A stretch of DNA of 64,000 nucleotides from Arthrobacter sp. ATA002 (GCF_026898095.1 NZ_CP114015.1:3224001-3288000); one strand, 5' to 3'. Numbered from the stretch's first letter, positions 24,258 to 34,157 are shown. Numbers and translations are program-made. The notes: generated by a model not told the origin, from the sequence alone.

Positions 24258-24272
24258 TCCCGGTGACCGGGA
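24258..24272. promoter_or_regulatory. Steroid-cluster operator candidate 2, hsaD/hsaA spacer
   Basis: TCCCGGTGACCGGGA is a perfect 15-base palindrome, 47 bases from site 1. Two sites in one divergent spacer would allow separate or cooperative control of hsaD-kshB and hsaA-hsaC. Confidence 0.72.
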
Positions 24273-24356
24273 CATTCCCGGCTGCCCCGCGCCGAAGAAC
24301 CCTAGATTTTGCACAGAGGCGGAGTGCAGGCCCTGATGAGGAAGCGAGAAGCATCA

Positions 24357-25540
24357 ATGACAACCACCGTAAATTCCGATGTGCTGACCGAGCGCGGCGA
24401 AGAACTTCGCTCCTACGGCCAGCCCAACGAAGACCTGGGCAAGCTCAACGACGGAACCGTCGATATTCTTCGCCAGTCCGGCGTCATGAAGCTGCTGGCC
24501 CCCGTCGAGTACGGCGGCACCCGGGCGCACCCCACGGAGTTCGCGGAAACAGTCATGAAGATCGCCAGCCTCGACGGCGCAGCCGGCTGGGTGGCAGGCG
24601 TCGTCGGCGTGCACCCCTGGGAGCTCGAGCTGATGGCTCCGAAGCTCCAGGAGGAGATCTGGGGAACCGACGACAACACCTGGGTGTCCTCCCCCTACGC
24701 CCCTATGGGCGTTGTCATCCCGGCCGACGGCGGCTACCGGTTCAGCGGACACTGGCAGTTCTCCAGCGGCACGGACCACGCGCAGTGGGTCATCCTCGGC
24801 GCCTTCGTCGGCGACGCCGAGGGCAAGCCCCTGATGCCCTATGAATCAGTGCATGTGGTGGTCCCGCGCGCCGACTACACCATCGTGGAAGACTCCTGGG
24901 ACGTGGTGGGACTGCGCGGCACGGGCAGCAAGGACGTCATCATCAAGGACATTTTTGTCCCCGGGTACCGGGTCATCAACCAGGCCGACCTGTTCAGCGG
25001 CAAGGTGGCCCGCGATGCAGGCAAGACAGAGCCCATCCACCGCATTCCGTTCTACAGCCTGTTCCCTCTCGGCCTGACCTCCGCTGTGGTGGGCATCGCC
25101 GAGGAGCCTTGCACGCGCACCTGGAGTACCAGCGCAACCGCATGCAGGGCAACGGCTTCAAGAGCACCGAGGATCCCTACTCGATGTACGCAGTCAGCGA
25201 GGCCGCCGGAGAAATCCGGGCCTCCCGCTCCGCACTCCTGGACAACATCAGCAGGATCTATGACACGGCCGCCGCCGGCCGCGAAATCAGCCTCGAGCAG
25301 CGCGCCGTGGGCCGCCGCACCCAAATCCAGGCTGCCTGGCGCGCCGTCGCCGCCGTCGACACGATCCTGTCCCGTTCCGGCGGCAACGGGCTGCGGATGA
25401 ACAATCCGATCCAGCGCTTCTGGCGCGACGCCCACATGGGCCTTGCCCACGCCATCCACGTACCCGGCCCCACCTACCATGCAGCAGTCCTGACGGAACT
25501 GGGCGTGGAACCGCCGGCAAAACTGGCCTCGATGGTCTAG
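24357..25540 (+). CDS. hsaA: 3-HSA hydroxylase, oxygenase component (frameshifted in this sequence)
   Basis: The frame from ATG 24357 breaks at 25103-25104 (GG where GGG is expected: AVVGIAEG-ALHAHLEYQRN), and the remainder reads on to 25540. Corrected length is 394 residues, the usual HsaA size. It has the acyl-CoA-dehydrogenase-like fold with SLDGAAGWVAGVVGVHPWE, GYRFSGHWQFSSGTDHAQWV and the C-terminal DAHMGLAHAIHVPGP. With reduced flavin it hydroxylates 3-HSA to the catechol 3,4-DHSA. The neighbour hsaC uses the product. Confidence 0.92.
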
Positions 25541-25600
25541 CGCCGGGCGGTCCCCGGCACAAGCAGCGACTCTCAACCCAACAGCAAAGCGAGGAACACC

Positions 25601-26527
25601 ATGACTCACATTCGAGGACTGGGCTATCTCAAGGTCCAGACCCAGCACATCGACCGCTGGCGTGAACTCACCGTTGAAGGTCTCGGCTTCGCCGAGGCCG
25701 TGGGCCCCGACCCCGACGGCCTGTACCTGCGCATGGACGAACGCGAAGCACGCCTGATCGTCCTCCCGGGGACTTCGGACCGGGTCCTGGCCGTGGGCTG
25801 GGAAGTCCGCGACCAGTTCGCCCTGGCGCAGGTGGCCAGGGACGTGGAAGCGGCCGGAATCACCGTCACCTGGCTTAATGAGGAAGAAGCGGACCAGCGC
25901 GGGTTGGAACAGGTCATCACCTTCGCTGACCCGGGCGGAACTCCGGTGGAGATCTTCTTCGGCCCCCGGCTGGACCACAGCATCCTGAAGACCGGTTACG
26001 CCCAGAAGTTCGTCACCGGCGCGCAGGGCATGGGCCACGTTGTCCTGCCCACGATGGCAATGGACAAGACCACGTCCTTCTACACCGACGTGCTGGGCTT
26101 CCTGCCCCGCGGCGCCGTCCGGCTGGGTCCGCGCCGCCCGGCCAACCGTTTCCGGTTCTTCGGCGTCAACCAGCGCCACCACAGTCTTGCCATTGGCGGT
26201 GCGCCCCATGCCGATGCGCCGGGTCTGGTGCACCTGATGGTTGAGGTCGAGGACCTGGACACCGTGGGGCGGGCTCTGGACAAGGTCACGAAGCAGGGCT
26301 TCAAGCTGTCGGCAACGCTCGGACGCCACACCAACGACAAGATGGTCTCCTTCTATGTTCGGGCTCCCGGCGGCTGGGACATCGAGTACGGCACCGAGGG
26401 CATGCTGGTGGATGAGACCTACTTCACGGCTGAGGAGATCACGGCCGAAAGCTACTGGGGCCATGATCATTCGGGCGCAGCGGACGAGCCGCTGGCCGCG
26501 TTTGTTCCCCAGAGCGCTGCCGTTTAG
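25601..26527 (+). CDS. hsaC: 3,4-DHSA extradiol dioxygenase
   Basis: 308 residues, two-domain type I extradiol dioxygenase. Fe(II) ligands are H146 (GMGHVVL), H211 (GLVHLMVEVE) and E262 (WDIEYGTEG). Second-sphere residues are H193/H194 (NQRHHSLA), H243 (LGRHTND) and Y252. The tail ESYWGHDH matches HsaC. It cleaves the catechol ring of 3,4-DHSA at the meta position. A GAGGA site precedes ATG 25601; it is 60 bases behind hsaA. Confidence 0.95.
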   Translation: MTHIRGLGYLKVQTQHIDRWRELTVEGLGFAEAVGPDPDGLYLRMDEREARLIVLPGTSDRVLAVGWEVRDQFALAQVARDVEAAGITVTWLNEEEADQRGLEQVITFADPGGTPVEIFFGPRLDHSILKTGYAQKFVTGAQGMGHVVLPTMAMDKTTSFYTDVLGFLPRGAVRLGPRRPANRFRFFGVNQRHHSLAIGGAPHADAPGLVHLMVEVEDLDTVGRALDKVTKQGFKLSATLGRHTNDKMVSFYVRAPGGWDIEYGTEGMLVDETYFTAEEITAESYWGHDHSGAADEPLAAFVPQSAAV

Positions 26528-26631
26528 CCCCGCAACAAGCTGCCGGACCTCCGGGCGCGGGAAAGCCGCAACAACCGGTTTCCCCCTCCGCCCGGCGGTC
26601 CGTCTTCATCCGCTCCGCCGTTAGGAAACCC

Positions 26632-27102
26632 ATGACTGCCTCCGCATCCGGCGCTGTTTCGTCGCCCAGCGCTGTTTCATCACCCGGACCGGTATCCGGG
26701 AGCGACGTTGAGCTGATCCGGCGCCTGACCCACGAGTACGTGTCCGCCCTTGACGGCGGCCGGCTCGACGACCTGGTGTCCCTGTTCACCGAGGACGGCG
26801 TCTGGGACGGCACCGGCTGGGGAATTCCCGCGGTTCAGGGGTCCGCCGCCCTGCGGGGGTTCTTCGAATCCACGATGTCCTCCAACCGCGGCACCTGCCA
26901 TCTGGTCCTCAACCACATTATTGACGTTGAGGGGAACTCAGCGACGGGCACCGCCTACTTCCATGCCTTTGGCCGGCGCCTCGACGGCAGTCTGCAGGAT
27001 TCCCTGGGACTGTATTCGGACGTGTTTGCCAGGACCTCCCGGGGATGGAAGTTCGCACGCCGCTCGGTGTCCGGGCTGCTGGCTTCCCCGGCTGCAGACT
27101 AA
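26632..27102 (+). CDS. NTF2-fold (SnoaL/ketosteroid-isomerase-like) protein
   Basis: 156 residues; after a flexible Ser/Ala start of about 22 residues it has the SnoaL pattern LIRRLTHEYVSALDGGRLDDLVSLF. Compared with Delta5-3-ketosteroid isomerase, a Tyr (Y36), an Asp in VWDGTG (D59) and an Asp in YSDVF (D130) fall at or near the positions of the catalytic Tyr14, Asp38 and Asp99. It follows hsaC by 104 bases. It may isomerise a Delta5 to Delta4 ketosteroid or simply bind a ring intermediate. Family confident, function inferred. Confidence 0.75.
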   Translation: MTASASGAVSSPSAVSSPGPVSGSDVELIRRLTHEYVSALDGGRLDDLVSLFTEDGVWDGTGWGIPAVQGSAALRGFFESTMSSNRGTCHLVLNHIIDVEGNSATGTAYFHAFGRRLDGSLQDSLGLYSDVFARTSRGWKFARRSVSGLLASPAAD

Positions 27103-27146
27103 GCAACGGCTGATGCGGGCACCCGGACGCCAGCCGCTTTGGAAAG

Positions 27147-27178
27147 ACGCGGGCCCGGACTGCTGCCCGGGCCCGCGT
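27147..27178. terminator. Hairpin between the NTF2 gene and the convergent IclR gene
   Basis: ACGCGGGCCCGG (27147-27158) pairs exactly with its complement at 27167-27178 around an eight-base loop. It separates two convergent transcripts. Confidence 0.75.
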
Positions 27179-27190
27179 GCGTTCCGGCAG

Positions 27191-28012
27191 TCAGGAGCCG
27201 GTCCGACGGTCCTGCGGGAGATCCCCGGGAAACAGCGCCGCCGATACGCGGCGTGCGGCATCCAGGACCAGCGGAGCCACGCGTTCAATGGGATCCCTGA
27301 CGGTGCCCACCAGGGAAATGCTTGCCACCGGCTCGCGCCGGCTCCGGATGGCCGCGGCCACGCAGGAAATCCCCTCGTAGCTCTCACCGGATTCATACGC
27401 CAGCCCGCCGCGCTGGCGGATCCGGTTCAGTTCCGCGTACAGGGCGGGAACATCCCTGATGGTCCGCGGCGTGTTTGCCGGCAGTCCGTGCCGGAACATC
27501 TCGTCCAGCTGCTCCGGGTTGATCCAGGCCAGCATGGACTTTCCCAGTGCCGTTGCATGGGCGGGCGCATTGCCGCCCACCCGCGACGGAACGGAGGTGG
27601 CCGAGCGGCCGCCGGCCTTGTCCAGATAATGGATGCTGGTGCCGTTCAGGACTGCCAGATGGACCACCATTCCGGTGCGCATCTGCAGGCTGTGCAGCAG
27701 GGGCGCAGCTTCCGCACGGATCCGGCTGTTTCCATTGTCCAGCCCGCCGAACTGCAGGGACCGCCAGCCCATCCGGTAGCCGTCCGGGGTGTGTTCCAGC
27801 CACCCCAGCTGCACCAGCTGATCCAGGATCCGGTGGGTCGTCGAGCGGGGCAGCCGGGTCCTGGAGGCTATCTCGTCCAGCAGCAGCCGGACGGAGCGCG
27901 AATCGAACACCTCCATGATCAGTGTCATCCTCGCCGCCATGGCGGGGGGCGGGCCGGAGGGTGCCGCGGCCGGCGCCCAGTCGACAGGAGCTGCAGTCAG
28001 GGAAACACTCAT
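27191..28012 (-). CDS. IclR-family transcriptional regulator
   Basis: 273 residues from ATG 28012 (an upstream start at 28108 is possible but adds an unstructured basic segment). The winged HTH (about 28-80) includes TRLPRSTTHRILDQLVQLGWL. The effector domain has the family motifs NAPAHATALGKSMLAW and YEGISCVAAAIR. It is divergent from hsaE with an operator candidate between them, so it may be the regulator that binds the repeated TCCCG-N5-CGGGA site. Confidence 0.9.
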   Translation of the reverse strand: MSVSLTAAPVDWAPAAAPSGPPPAMAARMTLIMEVFDSRSVRLLLDEIASRTRLPRSTTHRILDQLVQLGWLEHTPDGYRMGWRSLQFGGLDNGNSRIRAEAAPLLHSLQMRTGMVVHLAVLNGTSIHYLDKAGGRSATSVPSRVGGNAPAHATALGKSMLAWINPEQLDEMFRHGLPANTPRTIRDVPALYAELNRIRQRGGLAYESGESYEGISCVAAAIRSRREPVASISLVGTVRDPIERVAPLVLDAARRVSAALFPGDLPQDRRTGS

Positions 28013-28183
28013 CGGCACCGCCCGGGAACATCGCCGGCGGAACGCCGGGGTGACCTGCAACAGGAAACATTCATTAGCTGGGACCTCCTTGGCACATCTA
28101 TGGACCACAAAACCTATGTGAGCTAACGCACATTTGTTGCTTCACTGTACACATCACTACAGGAGTTGCGCCACCCTTTCCCA

Positions 28184-28198
28184 TCCCGCTCTTCGGGA
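28184..28198. promoter_or_regulatory. Steroid-cluster operator candidate, IclR/hsaE spacer
   Basis: TCCCG-CTCTT-CGGGA, perfect five-base arms, 59 bases before the hsaE start and in the divergent spacer of the IclR gene. Flanking bases (TCGGGACTG on the right) match the site at 20556. Confidence 0.7.
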
Positions 28199-28257
28199 CT
28201 GCCCCCGGGCAGGGCCGCACATCGGCGCAATACTGAAGGCTCACTTGGGAGGGACAG

Positions 28258-29073
28258 ATGACTGCAACCATCGAGACCGCACCGGTTCAACCGGCAGGCA
28301 TTGCGGAATTGGCAGCTCGGCTGCGCCGTGCCGAGCGGGACGGAACGCCGGTTGAGCCAATCCGCGGCCTGCTCGCGGACGGCGGCATCAGTGCTGCCTA
28401 TGATGTCCAGCGAACCAACGAGGACGCCTGGATTGCCGAAGGCCGGCGCGTGGTTGGGCGCAAGATCGGGCTCACGTCACGTGCCGTACAGGCGCAGATG
28501 GGCGTGGACCAGCCGGACTTCGGCGTCCTCTTCGCGGACATGTGCCTGGCCGAGGGCGAAGCGCTGGCGGCCGGGGCGGTCCTGCAGCCGCGGGTTGAAG
28601 CCGAAGTGGCCCTTGTCCTGAAAAAGGACCTCCCCGAGCCGGACACCACACTCACCGAGCTGATTGCCGCCGTCGACTACCTGCTTCCGGCTATTGAGAT
28701 TGTCGGGTCGAGAATCACCAACTGGGATATCTCCATCCTGGACACCATCGCCGACAACGCATCCAGCGGACAAATAGTTACCGGCACCCGCCCTGTCACG
28801 CCGTCGTCAATTGACCTGGCGGCCGCCGGCATGGTCATGGAGGTCAACGGCACGGTGGAATCAGTGGGCTCCGGCGCTGCCTGCCTCGGCCATCCCTACC
28901 GTGCCGCGCTCTGGCTGGTGAGGCGCATGGCGGAGCTGGAACGGCCGCTGAAGGCAGGCGAAATCGTCATGACCGGAGCCCTCGGCCCCATGGTCGCTTT
29001 TCCGCCCGGCGCCAATGCAGTCGTAAACATTCAGGGACTCGGACAGGTCCGCATCAAACATGAGGAGAAGTAG
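28258..29073 (+). CDS. hsaE: 2-hydroxyhexa-2,4-dienoate hydratase
   Basis: 271 residues of the 2-keto-4-pentenoate hydratase family, with [23 protein letters not shown], the metal-ligand region [10 protein letters not shown] and [16 protein letters not shown]. It adds water to the dienoate released by HsaD, giving 4-hydroxy-2-oxohexanoate. A GGGAGGG site precedes ATG 28258. It starts the operon hsaE-hsaG-hsaF-flavin reductase and overlaps hsaG by one base. Confidence 0.93.
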   Translation: MTATIETAPVQPAGIAELAARLRRAERDGTPVEPIRGLLADGGISAAYDVQRTNEDAWIAEGRRVVGRKIGLTSRAVQAQMGVDQPDFGVLFADMCLAEGEALAAGAVLQPRVEAEVALVLKKDLPEPDTTLTELIAAVDYLLPAIEIVGSRITNWDISILDTIADNASSGQIVTGTRPVTPSSIDLAAAGMVMEVNGTVESVGSGAACLGHPYRAALWLVRRMAELERPLKAGEIVMTGALGPMVAFPPGANAVVNIQGLGQVRIKHEEK

Positions 29074-30047
29074 TGGGAACCAAGGAACTCTGGCCGGTGG
29101 CCATCATCGGCTCCGGCAACATCGGAACCGATCTGATGATCAAGGTGCTGCGCGGGGCCACACGGCTGGAAATGGGTGCCATGGTGGGCATCGACCCGGA
29201 GTCCGACGGCCTCCGGCGAGCCGCCGGCATGGGCGTTCCCACCACCGCGGACGGCATCCAGGGCCTGCTTGAGCTGCCCAATTTCAAGGACATCAAAGTG
29301 GTTTTCGATGCCACCAGCGCCTCCGCCCACCTCGCCAACTGGGAGCTGCTGAAGGACACCGGCGTTCGCGTGCTGGACCTGACGCCGGCCGCCGTCGGAC
29401 CCTACTGCGTCCCGGTGGTGAACATTGAGGACCATCTGGATGACACCAACCTGAACATGGTCACCTGCGGCGGGCAGGCCACCGTGCCCATGGTCGCCGC
29501 GGTCTCGCAGGTGGCTCCGGTGCGCTACGCCGAGATCGTGTCCTCCGTTGCATCCCGTTCAGCCGGGCCCGGCACCCGCGCCAATATCGACGAGTTCACC
29601 GAAACCACGGCCCGTGCCCTGGTGGAGGTCGGCGGAGCGGCGGAGGGCAAGGCCATCATCATCATGAATCCTGCCGAGCCGCCGATGATGATGCGGAACA
29701 CGGTCTACTGCCTGGTTGACGGCGAAACAGACCATGCCGCCATAGCCGCGTCGGTCGAGGCCATGGCCGCAAAGGTGCAGAAGTACGTTCCCGGGTACAA
29801 GCTCAAGCAGACGGTGCAGTTCGAGACCTTTGGCCCGGAGAATGCACTACACATCCCGGACACCGGCAGTTTCACCGGCACCCGGGTCACCGTGATGCTG
29901 GAAGTGACCGGCGCGGCGCACTATCTTCCCGCCTATGCGGGCAACCTGGACATCATGACCTCCGCTGCCATGGCCGTCGCCGAACGCTGGGCCGAACGCG
30001 GCGGAGTCCAAGAACAAAACATCGCTGCGGCGATGCAGGAGGCATAA
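29073..30047 (+). CDS. hsaG: Acylating acetaldehyde/propanal dehydrogenase
   Basis: 324 residues. The N-terminal NAD motif [11 protein letters not shown] (11-21), catalytic C132 in [13 protein letters not shown] and [14 protein letters not shown] substrate region ([13 protein letters not shown]) define the BphJ/HsaG family. It converts the short aldehyde released by HsaF to its CoA ester, using channelling in a complex with the aldolase. It starts at GTG 29073, sharing a base with the hsaE stop. Confidence 0.94.
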   Translation: MGTKELWPVAIIGSGNIGTDLMIKVLRGATRLEMGAMVGIDPESDGLRRAAGMGVPTTADGIQGLLELPNFKDIKVVFDATSASAHLANWELLKDTGVRVLDLTPAAVGPYCVPVVNIEDHLDDTNLNMVTCGGQATVPMVAAVSQVAPVRYAEIVSSVASRSAGPGTRANIDEFTETTARALVEVGGAAEGKAIIIMNPAEPPMMMRNTVYCLVDGETDHAAIAASVEAMAAKVQKYVPGYKLKQTVQFETFGPENALHIPDTGSFTGTRVTVMLEVTGAAHYLPAYAGNLDIMTSAAMAVAERWAERGGVQEQNIAAAMQEA

Positions 30048-30049
30048 CC

Positions 30050-31057
30050 ATGAGCAGGCTCTACATCTCCGACGTCACCCTTCGTGACGGCATGCATGCC
30101 ATCCGGCACCAGTACACGGTGGACCAGGCCGTGGCCATCGCCACCGCCCTGGACGCGGCCGGCGTCGCGTCCATCGAGGTTGCCCACGGCGACGGGATCA
30201 ACGGATCCTCCTGCGTGTACGGATTCGGGGCCCACACGGACCTGGAATGGATTTCCGCGGTTGCGGGCGCCGTCAAGCAGGCCAAGGTTGCCACGCTGGC
30301 TCTGCCCGGGATCGCCACCATCCACCACCTCAAGGATGCCAACAGCGCCGGTGCTTCGGTGGTTCGCGTGGCCACCCACTGCACCGAGGCCGACGTTTCA
30401 GCCCAGCACATCGGCGCCGCCCGGGACCTGGGAATGGACACCGTGGGCTTCCTGATGATGTCCCATATGTCTCCTCCCGCCGAACTGGCCAAGCAGGCCA
30501 AACTCATGGAAAGTTACGGCGCCACCTGCGTGTATGTGGTCGACTCGGGAGGTGCCCTGACCATGCCCGGCGTGGCCGAACGGATTGACGCCTTCCGGCA
30601 GGTACTGGACCCGGCCACTGAGATCGGCATCCACGCCCACGAGAATCTCTCACTGTCCGTGGCAAACTCCCTCACCGCTGTGGAACACGGCGCCAACCGG
30701 GTGGATGCGTCGCTGGCCGGCATGGGAGCCGGAGCCGGGAATGCTCCGCTGGAGGCGTTCATTGCCGCGGCAGACAAGTTTGGTCTTGACCACGGCTGCA
30801 ACCTGCCGGCGCTGATGGACGCGGCCGACGACCTGGTGCGTCCGTTGCAGGACCGCCCGGTCCGGGTGGACCGGGAAACCCTGTCGCTGGGTTACGCCGG
30901 GGTGTACTCCAGCTTCCTGCGGCACGCGGAAACGGCCAGCACCCGTTACGGCATCCCCACCGCCGACATCCTGATGGAACTGGGCCGGCGGCGCATGGTG
31001 GGCGGCCAGGAAGACATGATCGTGGACGTGGCCCTGGACCTGCTGGCCCAGAAATAA
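30050..31057 (+). CDS. hsaF: 4-hydroxy-2-oxovalerate/4-hydroxy-2-oxohexanoate aldolase
   Basis: 335 residues, HMG-CoA-lyase-like barrel. The start [11 protein letters not shown] carries the metal/catalytic Arg12-Asp13; the other metal ligands are the His pair H195-A-H197 in GIHAHEN. The C-terminal communication domain matches BphI/HsaF. It splits the hydroxy-oxo acid into pyruvate and an aldehyde, which passes to HsaG. It begins two bases after hsaG. Confidence 0.94.
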   Translation: MSRLYISDVTLRDGMHAIRHQYTVDQAVAIATALDAAGVASIEVAHGDGINGSSCVYGFGAHTDLEWISAVAGAVKQAKVATLALPGIATIHHLKDANSAGASVVRVATHCTEADVSAQHIGAARDLGMDTVGFLMMSHMSPPAELAKQAKLMESYGATCVYVVDSGGALTMPGVAERIDAFRQVLDPATEIGIHAHENLSLSVANSLTAVEHGANRVDASLAGMGAGAGNAPLEAFIAAADKFGLDHGCNLPALMDAADDLVRPLQDRPVRVDRETLSLGYAGVYSSFLRHAETASTRYGIPTADILMELGRRRMVGGQEDMIVDVALDLLAQK

Positions 31058-31087
31058 ACCGTCCAACCGCTTTCGAAAGGAACCACA

Positions 31088-32275
31088 ATGACCGAAGTCA
31101 GCATGGAACAGCAGCGGCCGCTCACGAGCGATCCGATGGTTTTCCGCAACGTGCTGGGCCACTTCCCCACGGGCGTGGTTCTGATTACCGGCATGGCCGA
31201 GGACGGCGAGCCGGTGGGCATGATTGTGGGTTCCTTCACCTCGGTGTCGCTGGATCCGCCGTTGGTGGCGTTCCTGCCCACCGTCGCTTCGCGGACCTTC
31301 AGCAAGCTCCGCACTGCCGGTTCCTTCTGTGTCAATGTGCTTGCTGCGGACCAGGAGGACCTGTGCCGCCGCTTTGCCGGCAAGTCCGCGGACAAGTTCG
31401 CCGGCTTGTCCTGGCAGCCGTCGCCGCTCGGCGCACCTGTGCTGGACGGGGTGGTGGCCTACATCGACTGCACCTTCGATTCGATCAACGATGCCGGCGA
31501 CCACTACATCGTCCTGGGCGCCGTCCATGAGCTGCAGGTGTGCAGCCCGGTGGCACCGCTGCTGTTCTTCCAGGGCGGGTACGGCCGCTTTGCTCCGATG
31601 TCGCTGAGCGCCCCCTTCGACGCGGACCTGATTGCCGGCGTCCGGCTGGCCGAGCGCGGCCGGAACGAAATGGAGCGGCTCGCCGCGGAGCTGGGTGTCG
31701 AATGTGCGGCCATGGCCGTCATCAGCGACCAGCTGGCCGTCATAGTCGCCGCCGCCGGTACGGCTCCGGAACAGGACGAACGCATCGGCGAACGCATTCC
31801 GCTGATGCCCCCCATGGGCGAACTCTGCCTTGCCTGGGAAGATCAGAAAACGATCGACCGCTGGCTGTCCCGTGCCCTGCCCAGCGACGAATGCACTCCC
31901 GACGAATACCGGGGGCGCCTGGAAGCGGTGCGGAAGCGCGGCTGGTCCATCACGATGCGGGGCGGTTACCGGGACGATCAGGTTTTCGAGGCCCTCCGCG
32001 AGTATTCCGCCGGCACCTACACCCCGGCCAAGGAACGCGAAATCCGCGAGATCATCTCCCGCACCTCCAACAGCTACGCTCCGGTGGAGCTGGAGGAAGG
32101 GCAGACGTACGACGTCGATTCCCTGCTCGCACCCGTCTTCGATGCCGCCGGAAAGGTCCGGCTGGTGCTGCGCATCGCCAACCTGCCCCGCCACGCCGAA
32201 GCATCCCGGATCCAGGCCTTGGCGCAGGAACTGCTGTCTGCGGCGCAGGCAATCGGCGCCGTGGCCGACGACTGA
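31088..32275 (+). CDS. Flavin reductase (HsaB-like) fused to an IclR-type effector domain
   Basis: 395 residues, about twice the length of a plain HsaB. Residues 1 to about 175 are a flavin reductase domain: HFPTGVVLITG, SFTSVSLDPPLVAF and GSFCVNVLAADQ. Residues about 180-390 resemble the ligand-binding domain of IclR regulators, including ERIPLMPPMGELCLAW (compare the IclR pattern PLHATALGKALLA) and LEAVRKRGWSI, with no DNA-binding part. The reductase would supply reduced flavin to HsaA. The extra domain may sense a pathway compound or control reductase activity. Confidence 0.85.
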   Translation: MTEVSMEQQRPLTSDPMVFRNVLGHFPTGVVLITGMAEDGEPVGMIVGSFTSVSLDPPLVAFLPTVASRTFSKLRTAGSFCVNVLAADQEDLCRRFAGKSADKFAGLSWQPSPLGAPVLDGVVAYIDCTFDSINDAGDHYIVLGAVHELQVCSPVAPLLFFQGGYGRFAPMSLSAPFDADLIAGVRLAERGRNEMERLAAELGVECAAMAVISDQLAVIVAAAGTAPEQDERIGERIPLMPPMGELCLAWEDQKTIDRWLSRALPSDECTPDEYRGRLEAVRKRGWSITMRGGYRDDQVFEALREYSAGTYTPAKEREIREIISRTSNSYAPVELEEGQTYDVDSLLAPVFDAAGKVRLVLRIANLPRHAEASRIQALAQELLSAAQAIGAVADD

Positions 32276-32278
32276 GGT

Positions 32279-33592
32279 TCAGCTCCGGGGCGGAGGGACC
32301 GAACCTGCCAGGACCTGTTCGGCTGCCCGGTGCAGACCGGTGGCCAACAGATCGGCCAGCAGCTCCGGTTCCCAGGTGCGTGCGTCGATCTGCCGGCTGA
32401 GCAGCAGGCCTTCCAGGAACCGGAAGAGACACTCGGACAGATGCTCCGCCAGCTCGGCTCCGTATGCTCCCGTGCCTGTGTCCGGCAGCACGGTGGAGAA
32501 CCATTCCGCCGTTGTGCTCTGCATGTTTTCCATCACCGCCTCCAGACCCTGGACGCCGCCGAGGGCACGGTTGCTGTCCCGGAGCAGGAGCAGCAACCCC
32601 AGCCGCAGGATCCCGGTACCGGCGGACGTTCCCGCGAGGACATCCCGGAGCTGGCTGCGAAGCGGCACAGTCCAGTGGATGTTTTCTTTTCCGGACCGGC
32701 CGGACAGCACCGGCTGGACCGCTTCCCACTTCTCCGCAGCGCCGGCCACCACCTCCGCCACAAGGTCATCCTTGTCCTTGAAGAACCAGTAGAGCGAGCT
32801 CGCCGGCAGGGCGGCCCGTTCGCAAACCCGGGCTACCGTGACGCCGTCGTATCCGAATTCCGCGATGATTTCCTCGGCCGCCTGCAGGAAGGCCTGGCGC
32901 CCGGACTCGGTGCCGGTGCGCTCCACCGCCTGCACCGGTGCGCCTTCATAAGCGATCGGACGGCCGGCCGCCAGTTCAGCCAAGCGGTCCGCCATCGCCT
33001 CCAGGGACAGCGCCAGCAACCAGACAATGCGGTCCTCATCGAACCGGCGCCCCGCGTGCCGCCGGAGGAAGTAACTGTCCCGGACCGCGAAGGTGAGGTT
33101 GCCCAGCATCAGGGCTCCAACGGCCCGCTGCTCCATGTGCCCGGGGAGGCCGGGTTCCCACCATCGGGCCAGCCAGTCAATGCTCTCCCGCCGGATTTCC
33201 AGGAACCGGTCCCGGGTCGGTGCGTCCTCAGATGGCCGGACCACGGCCATCTGCAGCCCAAAACGCCAAAAGTCCTCGCGGGGCCACTGGAAAATCTGCT
33301 TATACAAATCCGCGCTCCGGTCGTCGCCCGAGGCAAACTCCGGCCACGTGGGGATTACCCGCAGATGGGCGCCGATGGCATATTCCAGGGCCGCTGCAAT
33401 GAGTTGTTCCTTGTCCGAAAAGTGCCAGTATATGGAACTGGCTGACAGGCCGGTGGCCTTCCGGACCATGGAAATCCTGGTTCCCTCATAGCCGTGGCGG
33501 GCGGCAAGCCGCATGGTCTCTTCAAGGATCCGTTCGCGGGTTTGTTCGCCCTGCCGGTTTTTCCGGTCCGTCTTGCGCTGTGCCACTACCAC
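32279..33592 (-). CDS. Double TetR regulator (two TetR units in one chain)
   Basis: 437 residues with two complete TetR-type units. HTH 1 (about 17-63) reads TRISMVRKATGLSASSIYWHF; HTH 2 (about 231-278) reads VTVARVCERAALPASSLYWFF. Each is followed by its own helical ligand domain. Ordinary TetR proteins are about 200 residues and act as dimers, so this is a covalent dimer. It converges with the flavin reductase gene, three bases from its stop. It probably regulates part of the steroid cluster. Confidence 0.88.
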   Translation of the reverse strand: MVVAQRKTDRKNRQGEQTRERILEETMRLAARHGYEGTRISMVRKATGLSASSIYWHFSDKEQLIAAALEYAIGAHLRVIPTWPEFASGDDRSADLYKQIFQWPREDFWRFGLQMAVVRPSEDAPTRDRFLEIRRESIDWLARWWEPGLPGHMEQRAVGALMLGNLTFAVRDSYFLRRHAGRRFDEDRIVWLLALSLEAMADRLAELAAGRPIAYEGAPVQAVERTGTESGRQAFLQAAEEIIAEFGYDGVTVARVCERAALPASSLYWFFKDKDDLVAEVVAGAAEKWEAVQPVLSGRSGKENIHWTVPLRSQLRDVLAGTSAGTGILRLGLLLLLRDSNRALGGVQGLEAVMENMQSTTAEWFSTVLPDTGTGAYGAELAEHLSECLFRFLEGLLLSRQIDARTWEPELLADLLATGLHRAAEQVLAGSVPPPRS

Positions 33593-33638
33593 CCAATGTT
33601 TTCCGTTCGAAACCCGGTCAGTTCCGGCGGGTTCATCC

Positions 33639-34157
33639 TTACACAGCCCGTTGCCCGCCGTCCGCCGCGGTCCCGGCTACCGATACCGGCCCAAACACGG
33701 ATTGCCCGAGATAGGGCAGCATCAGCGCCTTTTGTTCCGGGGCGATCCGCAGCAGCCTGCCGGTTTCCCCCTCCACAAAAGCGAGCGTGGTCTCCGCTTG
33801 GGCGCAGGCCTGTGCCGTGACGGGATCCCTGATGACGTAGGCGATCGTGAAGCTCGCGCCTTTGAGCGCGCTGATCCAGACGGCGATCTCCGCCGGAATG
33901 GTGCGGTAAGTCAAGGGCGAGAGGTACTTGACCCGGTGCTCCGCTACGAGTGCCTGGGTGCCTGCGGGCACGTCGTTGAAGAGTGCGACAGCGGGTTCGC
34001 GCCCCGGGCCGGCGGTTCCGCCGGGAGGCCCGAAGGCATGAATTCTGGCCTCTTCGAGAATCCGCAGAATTTCCACATTATTGACGTGCCCGTAGGCGTC
34101 CATATCCCCCCAGCGCATGCCGACGGAGCACCGGATGACCTGCGGGGTTTCATTCAT
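33639..34157 (-). CDS. Acyl-CoA thioesterase, 4HBT/hot-dog family
   Basis: 172 residues. The catalytic region GMRWGDMDAYGHVNNVEILRILEEAR has the Asp and the HxNN pattern of 4-hydroxybenzoyl-CoA-type thioesterases. It should hydrolyse an acyl-CoA to release CoA, a common partner in degradation clusters. It lies between the double-TetR gene and the Delta4-dehydrogenase-like gene on the same strand, so the three may be co-transcribed. Confidence 0.85.
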   Translation of the reverse strand: MNETPQVIRCSVGMRWGDMDAYGHVNNVEILRILEEARIHAFGPPGGTAGPGREPAVALFNDVPAGTQALVAEHRVKYLSPLTYRTIPAEIAVWISALKGASFTIAYVIRDPVTAQACAQAETTLAFVEGETGRLLRIAPEQKALMLPYLGQSVFGPVSVAGTAADGGQRAV

